Part shown: positions 49,601 through 58,536 of the stretch, piece by piece | Position numbering within the stretch: position 1 is the stretch's first letter | Layout: the number at the start of each line of letters is the position of its first letter | Assembly: GCF_041146795.1 (NCBI RefSeq) | Contig: NC_135174.1 | Span: 5,953,878 to 6,017,877, forward strand | Direction of reading: 5' to 3' | DNA: 64,000 nucleotides | From: Maylandia zebra | Taxonomy: Eukaryota; Chordata; Actinopteri; Cichliformes; Cichlidae | Notes under the pieces: generated by a model | The model's input: the letters and a program-made list of their open reading frames with translations, nothing else | What the model was told of the DNA's origin: nothing | Databases searched by the model: none | Position numbers and translations under genes: made by a program

Positions 49601-52600
49601 CAAACAGAGCAACGGGTCATACCAACTTTGTTCATCTGAAATATACAATACTAAACACAGAAACGTAAATGCGCTAACCTTTCATCAGGCACTATAGCCA
49701 GTCTATAAAACTATTCTGACTGCATTGATATACAAACTCCGCTCCAGCAGAAGAAGCATATGGATATACATAACTCAGCCAGGCTCATGAGCAAACACAC
49801 AAAGCAGGCACATATGGCAGGCAGACGCATGTTCCCAGATAACACATGGTCTCACCGTTCAAGGGCCTCTTTGACGAGCTCTTTTGCACTGGAGTGCGTG
49901 GTGGCGAGGACGCTTTTATAGTGAGCTCCTTCCAGGATTTCATTTCCAAAGATCTTCAGGATTCCTGGGGCAGTTATCTGATTGGACAGCTCAGATGGGT
50001 CTTCTGCAATTAAAGCATCTGCAGAGATCACTGCAGAAAGGGAAGGAAGGTTTAATGCTTTACTCAGTTGTGGTTTGGTATTATCGATGAAAGGCCAAAC
50101 TTTTACATGTGATTACAAAAATTAGTTTTTATTAAAGGAGCTCCATGTTTTATTCTTAACTCTGCTAGAGTAGCTTTGTATGATTCACATTTAGTAAATA
50201 CTATATTTACTTTTTTTTAACCTCATTCTTGAAGTCAGGTTAAGTCAGGTTTCCTCTGAGTTGCTGCCCATTAAAAAACAAAAGGTTTGAACAGAAGGTT
50301 GGTGGGGCTTCTGTGCTCAGGGCCAGTTTCGGTATATCTACTCTATCTTCACATCATATAGAGCCAAGAGTAGAAGAAAAACTGTCAGAAATTGAGTGGA
50401 TAGAACAGCCTGAAGCCTGAAAAAGTATAACAGGTCCCCCTTCACGGAGCATTAGTAAAAAAGCATGCAGTAAAACAAGTTTAATGCTAACTGATGCAGT
50501 TTAGGCTGGTTCCTCAGTTTCTCTTTAGCTGATTGTCATTCAAAACCATTTTAACCAATTTCAGAATGCATATTTGCATTTGAATGCACTTTGTTTTTGT
50601 GACTTTCCAAAAATTGAAGGACAATGTAATGAAAAAATATGGTGAAAATTAATGTACAGTAAGTGCAGTGGTTCCCATATAGCACTTTTTTACTCTACGT
50701 GAACACTCAAAGCACTATATAATCACACTAGCATTTATTTCTACATCCAGGTGCTCTCTATCTCACATTCTCACTCCAATGAACATAATGGGAGCAACTC
50801 AGGTTCACTCAGGTTCAGCATCTTGCCCAAGGACACTTTGGCTGGCTAGGAATCACATTTCCTGCCTTCCGATAGTAGATGACCTGCTCTACACCCTGAG
50901 CCACAGCCCCTTACTGTACATCCATGACCCGCTGATGAATATTCTTTATAACACAAACTGCACAACTGATGCAGCCAGTTTAACTTAGTGGTATTGTTTG
51001 ATTTAATCAAAACAATTATTATTAAAATGAAAACAGCAGAGGCAGAGCTACTCTGACTTTTATTTTCTAAACTGGCTCAGCCTGCATGCAAGATTTTGGT
51101 ATTAATCTAAAGCGCTTGCAAACTAGTGCCAAAATAGCTCTGATGATATCATTTGGGTCATCGTCTTGCACATCATCACTTATCCCAGAGCCACAAGTCA
51201 TCTGTGCTAAAAACACTAGCTGTAGCATTAGCACAACAAATCCTGAGTGTAAACATGCAGGGAGAAAGTAAAGTCACTGTGACGTACTGCTTCCCTTCCT
51301 GGTGTGGACAGACAATGATGACTTGAGTCCTGCAGTCAGTGCCATGGAGCCTGAGGTGGAGGTGGGGGTGCGGAGAAAGACACCTGAGAGGCGGTGGGTG
51401 TTCCGACGAATGCGGCTTTTGCAGGGCTGTCTTATGGCCACGCCCTCAGCAGATCTGCTAGCAGATGAACTTCCAGTGGATGAAGCTGAACTGCTAAATA
51501 AAAAAGTAAAAAAAGAGTGTTTGAGAAACATTTTGAACACTTACCAGCTGGAGGACTGATAAAGCCATCACATCGGTTCAAGATCAAGGAAGACATGTTT
51601 GCGTCTTCAATCAATCAGACAATCATCAGCCACAAAAAAAGGGAACCAAAACAAAGATATCAGAAAAAGCAAATCGAATCATAAAGTATCATGTCCATTC
51701 TTGAAAGCAGCACGTATGCTAGGCACATACCGTTCTGACCGTAATGCAGTGCTGCCTGGTTTCCTTCACCATGCTTCTCTAAGCTCTCTTGGGACATGAA
51801 TGAAATAATCAAGTGTTGCTTTACTTCTGACTGAGCCTCTAAGCTACTTATCATTATGTTTCAAAGGTTCTCTGCAGTTACGCCACCACTTGGAAATAAA
51901 CTATTTTACATGTCTGATTGATAATCTTAGCACTCCTAGTTGCACATAAGCAGTTGCATTAGAGGATAATGAAAGCTCCTTCAAGTTCTCTCGGCTCAAA
52001 ATGTGGGTTTATTTGTAGAAGAAATACGCAGTGGCATTTTTTTCAGTTTGGTCTTCAGCTTCTGAATCAGGCCAATAGTCTTAAAAAAGGAAGACGAGCA
52101 CCAGTAGCTGAGTTCATCATAGTGTAGTGTGTGTAGTAGTGTGCAACAATACTGCAAGGCTCTAGCTGTACCAAACTTAAGTTCATGTGTCCATGTTGAA
52201 TTAAAAACCACTTGCCTGAGCTTTTTCAACTTTGAACTGAACTTCAGTGTGACAGTATCATTGTCCATGTATGTGTTAGTGCAGCTTCACTGCTGGCATC
52301 TTTATGGTTGTGTTTCTTCAAGGGATAAGTCCCTGTAGAGCAAGGTGAATTTTGCTGAATATCTTTCATTTAAAACCTCGTTTTATTTTATGATGAAATA
52401 CTTTTGTAATGGCTCTTGTTGTGTATGATACCTATAGTTTGCGTTTCCTGGTCTTAGCTGACAGGTTTGGTACCCAGTGTGGTCTTCTGCTGGTGTAACC
52501 CATCTGTTTCAAGGTTACATATGTTGTGCACTTGATTAGTGGTTATTATTTCAGTTTGTGGTCTTCTTATCAGCTCAAAGCAGTCTGACCATTCTCCTCT

Positions 52601-55600
52601 GAGCTCTGGCATTTTCATTTTAATCTCCACGCCACATCTAAAGTCACTTAAATCATCATTCTTCCCTATTCTCATGATCAGTTTGAAATTCAGTAGGTCA
52701 CCTTAATTATGGCTAAATGGCTAAATGGAGTTCCTGCAGTGTGACTGTCTGATTAGATATCTGTGTCAATGAGTGGTTGAACAGATGTATGTAAGAAAGT
52801 GGATGATGAGCGTAGAATTGATGACTCTGCCTCAAGGTACTGGAGAAGTAAATCTTACAGTAACAGTTTATAGTGCAGCCTGTCAACTGTAATTAAATAA
52901 TATTTCAATATATTTTATTTGAAATAACAATAGAAGTATATTTACATACAAATACTTAAGAAGGTAACAAGTCATATTGTACAGGAAACAAAGAAATAAT
53001 TATGCGGTAAGTAAATGTAACTTATGTGGTTACATATGTAGAACAATTTTAAGTTCTACATAAGTAATTTTAAGTACTGTGTGATTTCCCTGTACTTTTT
53101 AGAGTGTGGCTGTATTTTAGAGTGGGATAACCTTGCCTAACTTACAGGTATTTTACAGAAAAGGAGACAGAAATGATCCTGTAAGTAATATGAAGTATGG
53201 CCTAACTGAGCTGTGTGCAATTACCTGATGGTTTTGTGGGAAAACAAGTATTCATTAGTTAAAATTACTTACATACTACTTAAATTTACTTAGAGTGTAA
53301 ATATTTCTTTGCTTCCTAACAAAATCTGACTTGTTGCCCACTTATTCAAGTGCACCTACCATTAAGTATTTGTATCTAAATATAATTAATAGTAATTTCA
53401 AATAATGTACATCAAATCATCGACCTTGGGCTGGAAACACCAATCTGCAGATGGATTCTAAACTTCCTCACAAACAGGCCCCAGGTGGTGAGAGTTGGTA
53501 AGCACACCTCCTCACCACTCATCCTAAACACAGGTACGCCACAGGGTTGTGTGCTTAGCCCCCTCCTATATTCCCTGTTCACACACGACTGTGTTGCTAA
53601 ACACGAGTCCAACATCATCATCAAGTTTGCGGATGACACAACCATCATAGGCCTCATCACAGGCAATGATGGCCTATAGAGAGGAGGTGATGGCGCTGTA
53701 CGAGTGGTGTCTGGAAAATAACCTGACTCTCAACATCAGCAAAACTAGAGAGATGATAGTAGACTACCGGAAACAACCAGTCAGAGAACACCAGCCCATC
53801 CACATCAACGGTGTCAAGGTCGAAAGGGTCAGCAGCTTCAAGTTCCTTGGAGTCAACATCACAGACGACTTCTCCTGGACCCTTCAGACAGACACTGCTA
53901 TCAGGAAAGCTTGCCAGCGGCTTTATTTCCTGAGGAGGCTGCGGAAGTTTGGCATGAACGCCAACATCACCTCAAATTTTTACAGGTGTGCAATTGAGAG
54001 CTTGCGGACGAGCTGCATCGCAGTTTGGTACGGACGCTGCTCTGCCAGCAGCTGTAAATCACTACAGAGAGTGGTGAAGGCAGCAGAGCACATCACTGGC
54101 ATGAGGCTTCCTGCCATTCAGGACATTTATCTCCAGCGATGCCTCCGTAAAGCACACAGCATCATCAAGGACCAGAGCCACCCAGCACATCAGCTGTTCT
54201 CCTTGTTACCATCTGGCAGACGTTACAGGAGCCTGTCTGCTCGGACTACAAAACTTAAAAACAGTTTTTACCACCAAGCCATACGACACCTCAACCACAA
54301 CACTTAAACACACACAACACAGTCCACAGGACGCACTCAGAAGCTACCCTGCAGCTTCACAAGTACTCTGTTTAATCTGCACTGGTCACTCCACTTTATT
54401 GTTATTGATATTTATATTTAAAAGTGCAATACTGTAATTTTCTGCTGCTCATTCCTGTGCAATATCCCATCTGCCCCCCGTCATATTTCTTTTCAAGATT
54501 TTCTTATTTAATCACTAGTGTACATATATTTATATTTATAGATACATATATATTTAGTCATCTTTTCTCTTTTACCACATCTCTCTAATATTTTGCTCCT
54601 TACTATTTTTCTATTTTTTATTACTTTATTTTATTTTATTATATTTTCTTATATTTTCTTCTACTGTACCATGCTGCTGAGTGACTGCTGCTCGTCAAAC
54701 ACATTTCATTGCAATGTTGACCCTGTGCTAACTTGCATATGACAAATAAAACTGAAAACTGAAAACTGAAAATTCCACTTAATGATTGTGCTTTTAGTAA
54801 ATGGCTATATTATAAAGCATTACCACTCTTACAACTCTAGGTCTGTTTGCCATGGATGACTGCAAAACACTACGAAAAAAGTAAGAAGTGGAAAACTGAA
54901 CTGTGAAATGCTATAGGAGAAGTAGACTGACAAATGCATGTGTGTATAATTTTAAAAATCTATGTCACGACTGAGCCAAAAATGACCCCATTCAGTCACT
55001 TGAAGTTTAAAATTTCCGATCAGTTCCTGTTCACAGTGACTGGGACTAATATTACATGAAATACAAAACATTCAAATCGGAAGAAAGAGACAGAAGTAAA
55101 CTTGCACTTGGGGATACAAATGTTTTGTCAGGTGAACAATCAACATGGATCATCTGTTTTTGTTACAATTAAAGTCAAGTTCACAGTTCAAATACACAGA
55201 CAGTCTGTCAGTGTGAATGTGAACCTCATGCTTTGTTATATCCAGTGGCTTAAGGGATCGCAAGTTCCAGGACACATCAGGATTGAATACATAACAGCAT
55301 ACAACAACATTCAGACAGCATGCCTAACAATACAATCAAATGACAGGAAGCACGAAGACAGAAGTAAAGGTGCACTGAGGCAGACAAAAGTTTGGTCAGG
55401 TGAACAACTTGTTAATTAAAGTGCACATGAACACAATTTGGCACGAATACGCATTTGTTAGCACGTGTTTCATACTCACTGCTGAGAGCCATCACTGGTC
55501 TTCCTCCCCAGCCTGACAAACCGTCTTTTTGGGAGAGCTGCAGGTAAGTTCGGGGGTCTTGGTGGTAGAGAGCGCAGCTCCTCAGAGGAATCTTTAATCC

Positions 55601-55607
55601 GACTCAT
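21865..55607 (-). CDS. radil: Radil (RA-FHA-DIL-PDZ protein), 19 coding exons
   Basis: Exons (minus strand): 55480-55607, 51288-51493, 49856-50030, 46866-47098, 45468-45889, 39637-39933, 39263-39527, 39135-39187, 38559-38596, 38247-38467, 37885-37997, 33917-34181, 30442-30614, 28261-28405, 28014-28180, 24824-25301, 24552-24748, 22035-22174, 21865-21958. They total 3810 nt, 1269 codons plus TGA, with all junctions GT-AG and phases consistent. Domains: RA (about 125-230), FHA (about 390-490), DIL (about 575-910), PDZ (about 1170-1255). Radil is known as a Rap1 effector acting in integrin adhesion and, in zebrafish, neural-crest migration. The protein is longer than human RADIL (about 1075 aa), mainly through acidic and proline/serine-rich stretches in exons 5, 16 and 17. 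RASIP1 is the nearest alternative but lacks the PDZ. I cannot say which teleost paralogue (a or b) this is. No stop or frameshift was seen. Confidence 0.95.
22035..22174 (-). CDS. radil: radil exon 18 (PDZ core)
   Basis: KGIFIRAVVPDSPAARCEKL and LPGDRILAVNGISLLGLDYQ, unmistakable PDZ core. Confidence 0.95.
22370..23371 (+). repeat. LTR-like block in radil intron 17
   Basis: Starts TGTTACGCATC and ends GTATGACA, followed by TTCTGGCGCATCAG, which looks like a primer-binding region. Carries a T-run, a GC-rich section (22920-23220) and AATAAA at 23277-23282. TTTAGT occurs at 22365-22370 and again at 23387-23392, a possible target duplication that would include the 15 extra bases. The type is therefore not certain. 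All ORFs over it are GC-rich artefacts. Confidence 0.45.
23654..23790 (-). mobile_element. L2-type LINE 3' tail fragment
   Basis: AGATAAGATAAGATAAACC followed by TTTATTAGTCCCACATCTCG is the complement of the tail type seen at 1700-1770 (gggattaataaag plus short repeats). Confidence 0.55.
24552..24748 (-). CDS. radil: radil exon 17 (PDZ start)
   Basis: An acidic Glu-rich run precedes EVFSLELERGERGIGLALID, the first strand and carboxylate-binding loop (GIGL) of the PDZ domain. Donor GTAAGT. Confidence 0.93.
24824..25301 (-). CDS. radil: radil exon 16 (Pro/Ser-rich linker)
   Basis: Starts GDGIQMEANLTN after acceptor tgtccaccag. Contains a run of PPSPPSPPSP type repeats (25085-25150), then RNLELQTRETETSESRR and LTPPNSPLILG. 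Disordered linker between DIL and PDZ. Confidence 0.9.
25639..26393 (-). mobile_element. Solo LTR nested in the Penelope-like element
   Basis: A 755-bp block starting TG and ending CA, flanked by the 5-bp duplication ATTTC (25634-25638, 26394-26398) that exactly interrupts the Penelope-like sequence. In minus orientation it reads TGTCATGATCC to ACATGGCA, with a TATA-like GTATTTAAG near 25890 and a poly(A) signal AATAAAG near 25720. No internal region is present, so it is a solo LTR formed by recombination. Confidence 0.75.
25741..25810 (+). repeat. (AAACT)14 tandem repeat
   Basis: Fourteen uninterrupted pentamers inside the solo LTR, between its putative TATA and poly(A) signals. Likely length-variable. 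Confidence 0.95.
28014..28180 (-). CDS. radil: radil exon 15
   Basis: ADILESFDTHHPLVLPDVGY to KEFISTLNLSTAEDHK; preceding intron only 80 bp; donor GTAAGA. Confidence 0.92.
28261..28405 (-). CDS. radil: radil exon 14 (DIL domain end)
   Basis: KTWVSLRLDYPALSPAQLNH. The acceptor is TACACAG directly after a 53-bp TG repeat instead of a normal polypyrimidine tract. A closer AG (cgcttag) would put the frame out, so the repeat-proximal AG is the only one that fits. Exon length 145 nt is not a multiple of three. Confidence 0.82.
28412..28464 (+). repeat. (AC)26 microsatellite at a splice acceptor
   Basis: 53 bp of AC, read as TG on the radil strand, ending 6 nt before the exon 14 junction. A branch-like TTCTAAT lies beyond it, about 65 nt from the acceptor. 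Confidence 0.95.
29165..29600 (-). mobile_element. RTE-like LINE C-terminal fragment
   Basis: Minus-strand frame with AGISLRDRVR, LLHIKMNQLRWFG and DISQLAWERL matches the family of the 2229-3003 copy (GLSLRDRVR, ISQLAWERLG). Frame disrupted; no 3' tail module. Confidence 0.75.
29765..30373 (+). CDS. Unknown 202-aa membrane/coiled-coil protein ORF
   Basis: ATG 29765 to TAA 30373, intact, antisense to radil within intron 13. Residues 60-81 (IYLFGTMITGFLLIGAGLAL and on) form one hydrophobic helix followed by YRRNKR, so an N-out/C-in single-pass protein is expected. Residues 120-195 are charged and helical with two similar units (LTAAVKAQNKTIERM and ITAVVRSQNQ), suggesting a coiled coil. There is a short lumen-like N-terminus with two cysteines and no signal peptide. 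It starts about 165 bp after an RTE fragment and is probably an accessory ORF of a retroelement; I do not recognise the family. An unspliced host gene here is unlikely. Confidence 0.5.
   Translation: MDLINWSLNAIDTLFSTRSLGSGEPECPGGTFPAGYTMDGWQNWRVMCLAGLSIEDAEDIYLFGTMITGFLLIGAGLALVYRRNKRAEPAVQTPPRLPAGIEAMGRGATSHNERSMVNTLETLTAAVKAQNKTIERMGGYIRERPAQNETLERKLEHIAERITAVVRSQNQKNDNTMEQKFDTIMGRLAALQREIERPASEC
30442..30614 (-). CDS. radil: radil exon 13 (DIL domain)
   Basis: GFYQWSRGVRIRANLDLLLD and VNLLATPRKNLLQ. A foreign 202-codon ORF on the plus strand ends 69 bp beyond its donor side. Confidence 0.92.
30615..33916. other. radil intron 12, no feature recognised
   Basis: AT-rich intronic sequence; short ORFs at 30673-30923, 32610-32822 and 32986-33234 show no family motif or splice support. 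Confidence 0.4.
33917..34181 (-). CDS. radil: radil exon 12 (DIL domain)
   Basis: VLYPLLPGLLDCNPF, then IQQVVEVLTECLTLVSDCQV and ISYLFYFINASLFNSLMER, core helices of the DIL domain. Confidence 0.93.
35675..35972 (-). mobile_element. Non-autonomous element with the RTE-chimera tail
   Basis: On the plus strand it reads TTCAATTCAATTTTATTTAT, CAAATCACAACAACAG, TCATATGACC, GAGCAAGCACTTTGGCGACA and GAAACCTCCAGCAGAACCAG. The complement of its left end equals the 3' tail of the LINE copy at 2883-3003. SINE-like or LINE-derived; it has no coding capacity. Confidence 0.75.
37567..37625 (+). repeat. (AC)n microsatellite
   Basis: 59 bp of uninterrupted AC in radil intron 11; creates the valine/cysteine minus-strand ORF artefact. 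Confidence 0.95.
37885..37997 (-). CDS. radil: radil exon 11 (DIL domain)
   Basis: LLELLMSCVRSASEETIAVL then MLAFQQCVYYFTK. Acceptor tacctttcag, donor GTAACA, ends phase 0. Confidence 0.9.
38247..38467 (-). CDS. radil: radil exon 10 (DIL domain)
   Basis: Contains VVWMSNSLELLQLIQHQLPL, a DIL-domain hallmark, then a Glu/Lys-rich insert. I chose donor GTTAGT at 38246 over GTAAAG 13 nt earlier because only the former keeps exon 11 open. Confidence 0.85.
38559..38596 (-). CDS. radil: radil exon 9 (38-nt microexon)
   Basis: Encodes EQTKELAAVQPEV between acceptor gtcgtgcag and donor GTAAGC. Its phase links exon 8 to exon 10 precisely. Confidence 0.82.
39135..39187 (-). CDS. radil: radil exon 8 (DIL region start)
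   Basis: A 53-nt microexon-like segment encoding DLRRLLLRIASGVQSAMW; the preceding intron is only 75 bp. Matches the leucine-rich helix that opens the DIL region. Confidence 0.85.
39263..39527 (-). CDS. radil: radil exon 7
   Basis: EVISDALEPSLSAASWTLG to DEDIIVKEIVAMG. The acceptor (ggaaaataaag) is pyrimidine-poor just before the AG but has a T-rich stretch further upstream. Ends phase 1 at GTAGAC. Confidence 0.85.
39637..39933 (-). CDS. radil: radil exon 6 (FHA domain)
   Basis: DFVIYLLASPNIVVG, ADILPRHCYFLRH and CSGDIIGLGQHYLF give the beta-sandwich pattern of an FHA-like domain. Exactly 99 codons, phase 0 both sides. Confidence 0.92.
40196..40490 (-). mobile_element. Non-autonomous tail element containing a palindrome
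   Basis: Same family as 35675-35972 (TTCAATTTTATTCATACAGC, TCATATGACCCCC, AGGAAGAAACCTCC). Its centre is replaced by a perfect 26-bp inverted repeat at 40395-40449. Confidence 0.75.
40395..40449. repeat. Perfect 26-bp palindrome, 3-nt spacer
   Basis: Arms 40395-40420 and 40424-40449 (CCATCTTAACCAGGCTCATG and on) with spacer CCC. The sister copy at 35675 has no such arm, so the inverted arm arose in this copy. Confidence 0.92.
41205..41415. repeat. Short MITE-like dispersed repeat
   Basis: AGGTACAGTAAGTAATC ... CACACTGTATCTTTAA resembles a short fish repeat family. Recognition from memory; borders approximate. Confidence 0.35.
42895..43722 (-). repeat. DNA-transposon-like non-autonomous repeat
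   Basis: On the minus strand one end reads CCAGTGTTGGGGGTAACGG, and related 'GTAACGTATTC' words recur at 42895-42955. The interior has a CG-rich stretch (43010-43220) that produces an unrelated open frame. Probably a hAT-like non-autonomous element; the second terminus was not found. Confidence 0.4.
43449..43485. repeat. 15-bp perfect inverted repeat
   Basis: Arms GGCCCCGAGATTGAG (43449-43463) and its complement (43471-43485), loop AAACAGA. Confidence 0.9.
43985..44212 (+). mobile_element. Non-autonomous tail element, plus orientation
   Basis: CATGTCTTTATCCTGTCTTC, then GAGCCTGGTTCTGCTGGAGG, TTCCCACTGTCGCCAAAGTG, CATATGATTGTTGGG and a truncated tail. Same family as 35675 and 40196, and identical in its 3' half to the module fused to the LINE at 2883. 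Confidence 0.8.
45468..45889 (-). CDS. radil: radil exon 5
   Basis: Basic segment RSRVTSTLIEKTMSRSQKLW, then a long acidic, poorly conserved linker, then PYLLLLQGYNPAQ running into the FHA domain. Donor GTATCA. Confidence 0.92.
46866..47098 (-). CDS. radil: radil exon 4 (RA domain end)
   Basis: Contains YGLRKEEAESYVLCDTIG and FRVLGDHEKPLLLQSLWKP, the C-terminal half of the RA domain. Ends in phase 1 before GTACGC. Confidence 0.93.
47099..49855. other. radil intron 3, no feature recognised
   Basis: AT-rich; no repeat family or exon recognised. Confidence 0.4.
49856..50030 (-). CDS. radil: radil exon 3 (RA domain start)
   Basis: Contains APGILKIFGNEILEG and HYKSVLATTHSSAKELVKEA, the first strands and helix of the Ras-associating domain. 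Acceptor ctttctgcag, donor GTGAGA. Confidence 0.93.
50640..50925 (+). repeat. Dispersed fish repeat in radil intron 2
   Basis: Contains CATCTTGCCCAAGGACACTT and GACCTGCTCTACACCCTGAG, words of a common fish interspersed repeat; a related fragment occurs at about 19560-19680. Class not assigned. Confidence 0.55.
51288..51493 (-). CDS. radil: radil exon 2
   Basis: Serine-rich start (SSASSTGSSSASRSAEG), then IRRNTHRLSGVFLRTP; donor GTACGT. Linker leading to the RA domain; overlapping plus-strand ORF is a shadow. Confidence 0.88.
52440..52790 (-). repeat. Dispersed fish repeat in radil intron 1
   Basis: GTGGTCTTCTGCTGGTGTAA, CCATTCTCCTCTGAGCTCTG and AAGTCACTTAAATCATC match, from memory, a repeat seen in many fish genomes. 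Internally deleted here. Explains the minus-strand ORF at 52454-52675. Confidence 0.5.
53405..54775 (+). mobile_element. L2-like LINE with RT domain, 5'-truncated
   Basis: Frame 1 carries GTPQGCVLSPLLYSLFTHDC and FADDTTIIG, the RT motifs B and C; after a frameshift near 53670, frame 2 continues with LENNLTLNISKTREMIVDY, FKFLGVNITDDFSW and LPSGRRYRSL to a stop at 54305. The 3' UTR ends in a tail of CTGAAAA units. It lies in radil intron 1 in antisense orientation. Endonuclease domain missing; inactive. Confidence 0.85.
55480..55607 (-). CDS. radil: radil exon 1 (start codon)
   Basis: ATG at 55607 begins MSRIKDSSEELRSLPPRPP; ends with a 2-nt overhang before GTGAGT. The N-terminus is proline- and arginine-rich and predicted disordered. 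Chosen as start because it is the first ATG in frame with exon 2 and gives a typical short head before the RA domain. Confidence 0.8.
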
Positions 55608-56990
55608 TCCTGTCTGATCCACCTGGTGCTACGTTAAAGTGGTTTTATTCTAAATGATCAGAGAGGGTTATTCTAGTGCTCGACTGGAGAACAGCCGGTG
55701 TTGCCTTGCATCATTCCTGACATGTTCCATTCAGGAACCGAGGCGCAAATTCATCCAGCTGCTGCTTCATTTTCCGGAATAAGCGCTGCAGATGTTTCCA
55801 ACCCTCATCCAGCTGTTGACGGACTGCTCAGTCCAACAACAGCGACGAAGCTTCTCCAGTTACAACTTCATCTCTTAACTGTCTCTGGGACGCTGACACG
55901 TGATCGAAATATATCTTACTGATGTCATTCCAGGGAGCGGACACATCTGATGAACACTGCTGCCATTATGACGTATCCTGTCCGCTTCCAAAGGAAGCAG
56001 CCTGTTTCAAATTCATAACGAACCCGCTCTCCAGATGTGTTTCGACAGCGCAACTGCCTGAAAGTGCCAAGGCTGCACACACCCGCCGACCCGCACTGAA
56101 ACTTTCAAAATAAAACCTTACTGAAGAACTCGTCTGACCTTTTAAATCCCAGCTTTCACAGCATTGCACCGCTTTTCTTGCTGTGGAAGATGTGCTAAGT
56201 TCACGTCTGTGCTTGAAGCAGACAGAGGAACTCGAGCAGTGAGTGAATCCAAGATTTCTGTGTCCATCACTCCATCTTCTGGCTGAAAGCAGATCACAGC
56301 CAGCGCCCTAACCATAACCTTTTTCCTGACCTTAACCAGGACTTTAATGATGTTAAATAGCGTGTTTCTAAGCGATTTGAAGAACATGTGTAGATTGAGT
56401 CCATACGGTTCTCATAATTCCTCATTTTCCCGAGGTCGTCATTTAGGAACGTGGTGGGTAGCCGAAAACGTAATATGTTGACGATTTGTCACCTAGCGTA
56501 AAATGTTACGCTTTGGGAGTGAGAACGTGTTGTCACAGCAAGATTTTTTTTATTTATTTATTTGTTAATGTAGGCTTATTATTCTAATTTGCAGTTCCGA
56601 TTTTTTTTTCTTTTACTCTTAAATCTACTAGATTCTAGCTTTGCAATGATTTACCTTTCAAATTAGTCCTTATTTATCTAATACAGGTCCCTGGTGTAAC
56701 CCCTCAATACCAACTAGTTTAGGACTGACTCAGTCCAAAAGTAGTCAAAGCCAAAGTTCTTCTGATTTGCTTTCCCACGAAAAAAAGAAGATTTGAACAG
56801 CAGGTAGGTTTCTGCTTGAGATATAGTAACATCCCCTCTTGTTGGTAACACACAGAGCTAGTATTTAAAAAAGTGTGTTAGGTATTTTAGTACCATGGGA
56901 GCATTTACTGGATATTGTTTTATAGTGACATCATGCAGGAAAACTCTGTCATTCAATAAGGCCCCTTTGTTTCAGTGTTTTTCTCTTTGA
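55608..56990. other. Region upstream of radil, no clear promoter
   Basis: Should contain the radil promoter and any non-coding first exon. I see no convincing TATA box or CpG-dense core, and no further coding exon. Confidence 0.35.
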
Positions 56991-57002
56991 CCCAAGAATT
57001 GA

Positions 57003-57409
57003 TGTGTGAGAATCACAGGCTGGTACAAGGTTGAAATACCACAGAGATCACTCCCTCAGCTACATTAGTTTCTTAATCTTTTAGACGCCTGTTGAAGGCC
57101 AAATGGTTTGTTTCAGATTTCACTAATGTAAGAACTCTTCGTTTTGTGCCTTGAAAATATGTCGCTGAGATAATCACAATTGTAGCTGAACTAATAAACT
57201 ACACAAAGGATGCTTCTTCACCCAAGGGCAGGAAGACGCTGCCTTATCTTGGTCTGTACTGGTTTAAACTGATAATCTGCTGTCTCATGAATTTTACCCT
57301 CTATATAAACTGTTGTACTTGTGAATAAAGTTGAGTCACTTTGGGAAGACAATCTAAAGCAGTCTCTGTTTTCTTGTTCTCCCAAGCTGCTCCCGAGCTC
57401 GTACTAACA
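57003..57409 (+). repeat. LTR-like promoter and poly(A) block
   Basis: Starts TGTGTGAGAATCACAGG and ends CTAACA. Contains CTCTATATAAAC near 57300 and GAATAAAG near 57323, close together as in short retroviral R regions. No target duplication was found and no coding part is attached, so a solo LTR is only a suggestion. Confidence 0.4.
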
Positions 57410-57725
57410 CGCTGAATGGCATGCTTGAATATTACTTGAGAATATATTTGACTGTGTTACAGACTAAGGGACATTCTCTGCTGATAGGTGAAGGTACATT
57501 CTCTGCTGATAGACGTCCACGCCTCGAAGGAAGTCGATCCACGGATTAGGCCTTGGAAACCGTTTCCTTCAAAGTGTTTAAAGCTGCTTTAGCTTTAAGC
57601 TTGAGGGATTATTTTTGCATATTATGTCATTACTGGAGTCTTTGCCCATCTTTAAGTGGAGCTATTATGGAAAAAACAATCATATTTGAGTTGTCGGCAC
57701 TACGTTTAAGATACTTTTGTTAAAC

Positions 57726-57777
57726 CTTTAATAACTAAAAAGATTTAGTGCTTGGTAAATCCTTTTTAGTTATTAAA
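57726..57777. repeat. Imperfect AT-rich inverted repeat
   Basis: TTAATAACTAAAAAGATTTA is followed after 8 nt by a complementary arm with one extra base. Possible foldback end. Confidence 0.6.
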
Positions 57778-58445
57778 CCCTGAACCAAATTGCTGACTTA
57801 TGTCATCATCAGAGGTCCATGTGTGACAAGAAATGTTATAATGCTTTTATTCAGTGTTCTCAGTAAAAATATGCTAACGCATAAAACCAGTGTGTAAAAT
57901 TAGCTGATTGCCCTGAATGCTGTCATTTAGGTTGCTGGGTAGAAGACATTTCTTGCTATAACTGGCAAACTCACATCAGAGTGTATCACATGTGTTTTGT
58001 AGTTTCATGTGATTCCAATTTCGTATCAAAATATAAACAAATAAGAGGTGACTCAAGACTTTTGCACAATATTGTAACTGAGGTTTAGTTATTCAGCCCA
58101 TTACCCATAATGAGAAAAGAAAGTAGCTACACAACAAATAAGATCCACTCCATACAAAATTTCACTAGTGGATGTAAGAGCTAATACAATATTACACTAG
58201 AATGATAAGATACAAGCTTAAAGTTGCTTTTTATGTTTTTCCATTCGTCCGTCAGAAAGTCCACCAGCAGCTGTTTTGTTTGAAGAGTTCCAAGAGCAAC
58301 ACCACGTGACCGTCGATTAGAGACATGACCACTAGATGGTGCACTGCACTGTGCGTTACAAATAACCGAGTGTAACACCCTGAACAGAAGCTCTGCTTGT
58401 ACACTGACATTGTTTATAAGGGATTCAAAAAATTGAAAACCTTAC

Positions 58446-58452
<7 letters not shown>

Positions 58453-58534
<82 letters not shown>
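58453..58534 (+). repeat. (AT)41 dinucleotide repeat
   Basis: About 82 bp of uninterrupted AT; likely hypervariable and prone to cruciform formation. Confidence 0.95.

Positions 58535-58536
<2 letters not shown>

Noticed and set aside
51302..51559. 85-codon plus-strand ORF
   Set aside because: Antisense to radil exon 2, whose minus-strand frame has correct splice sites.
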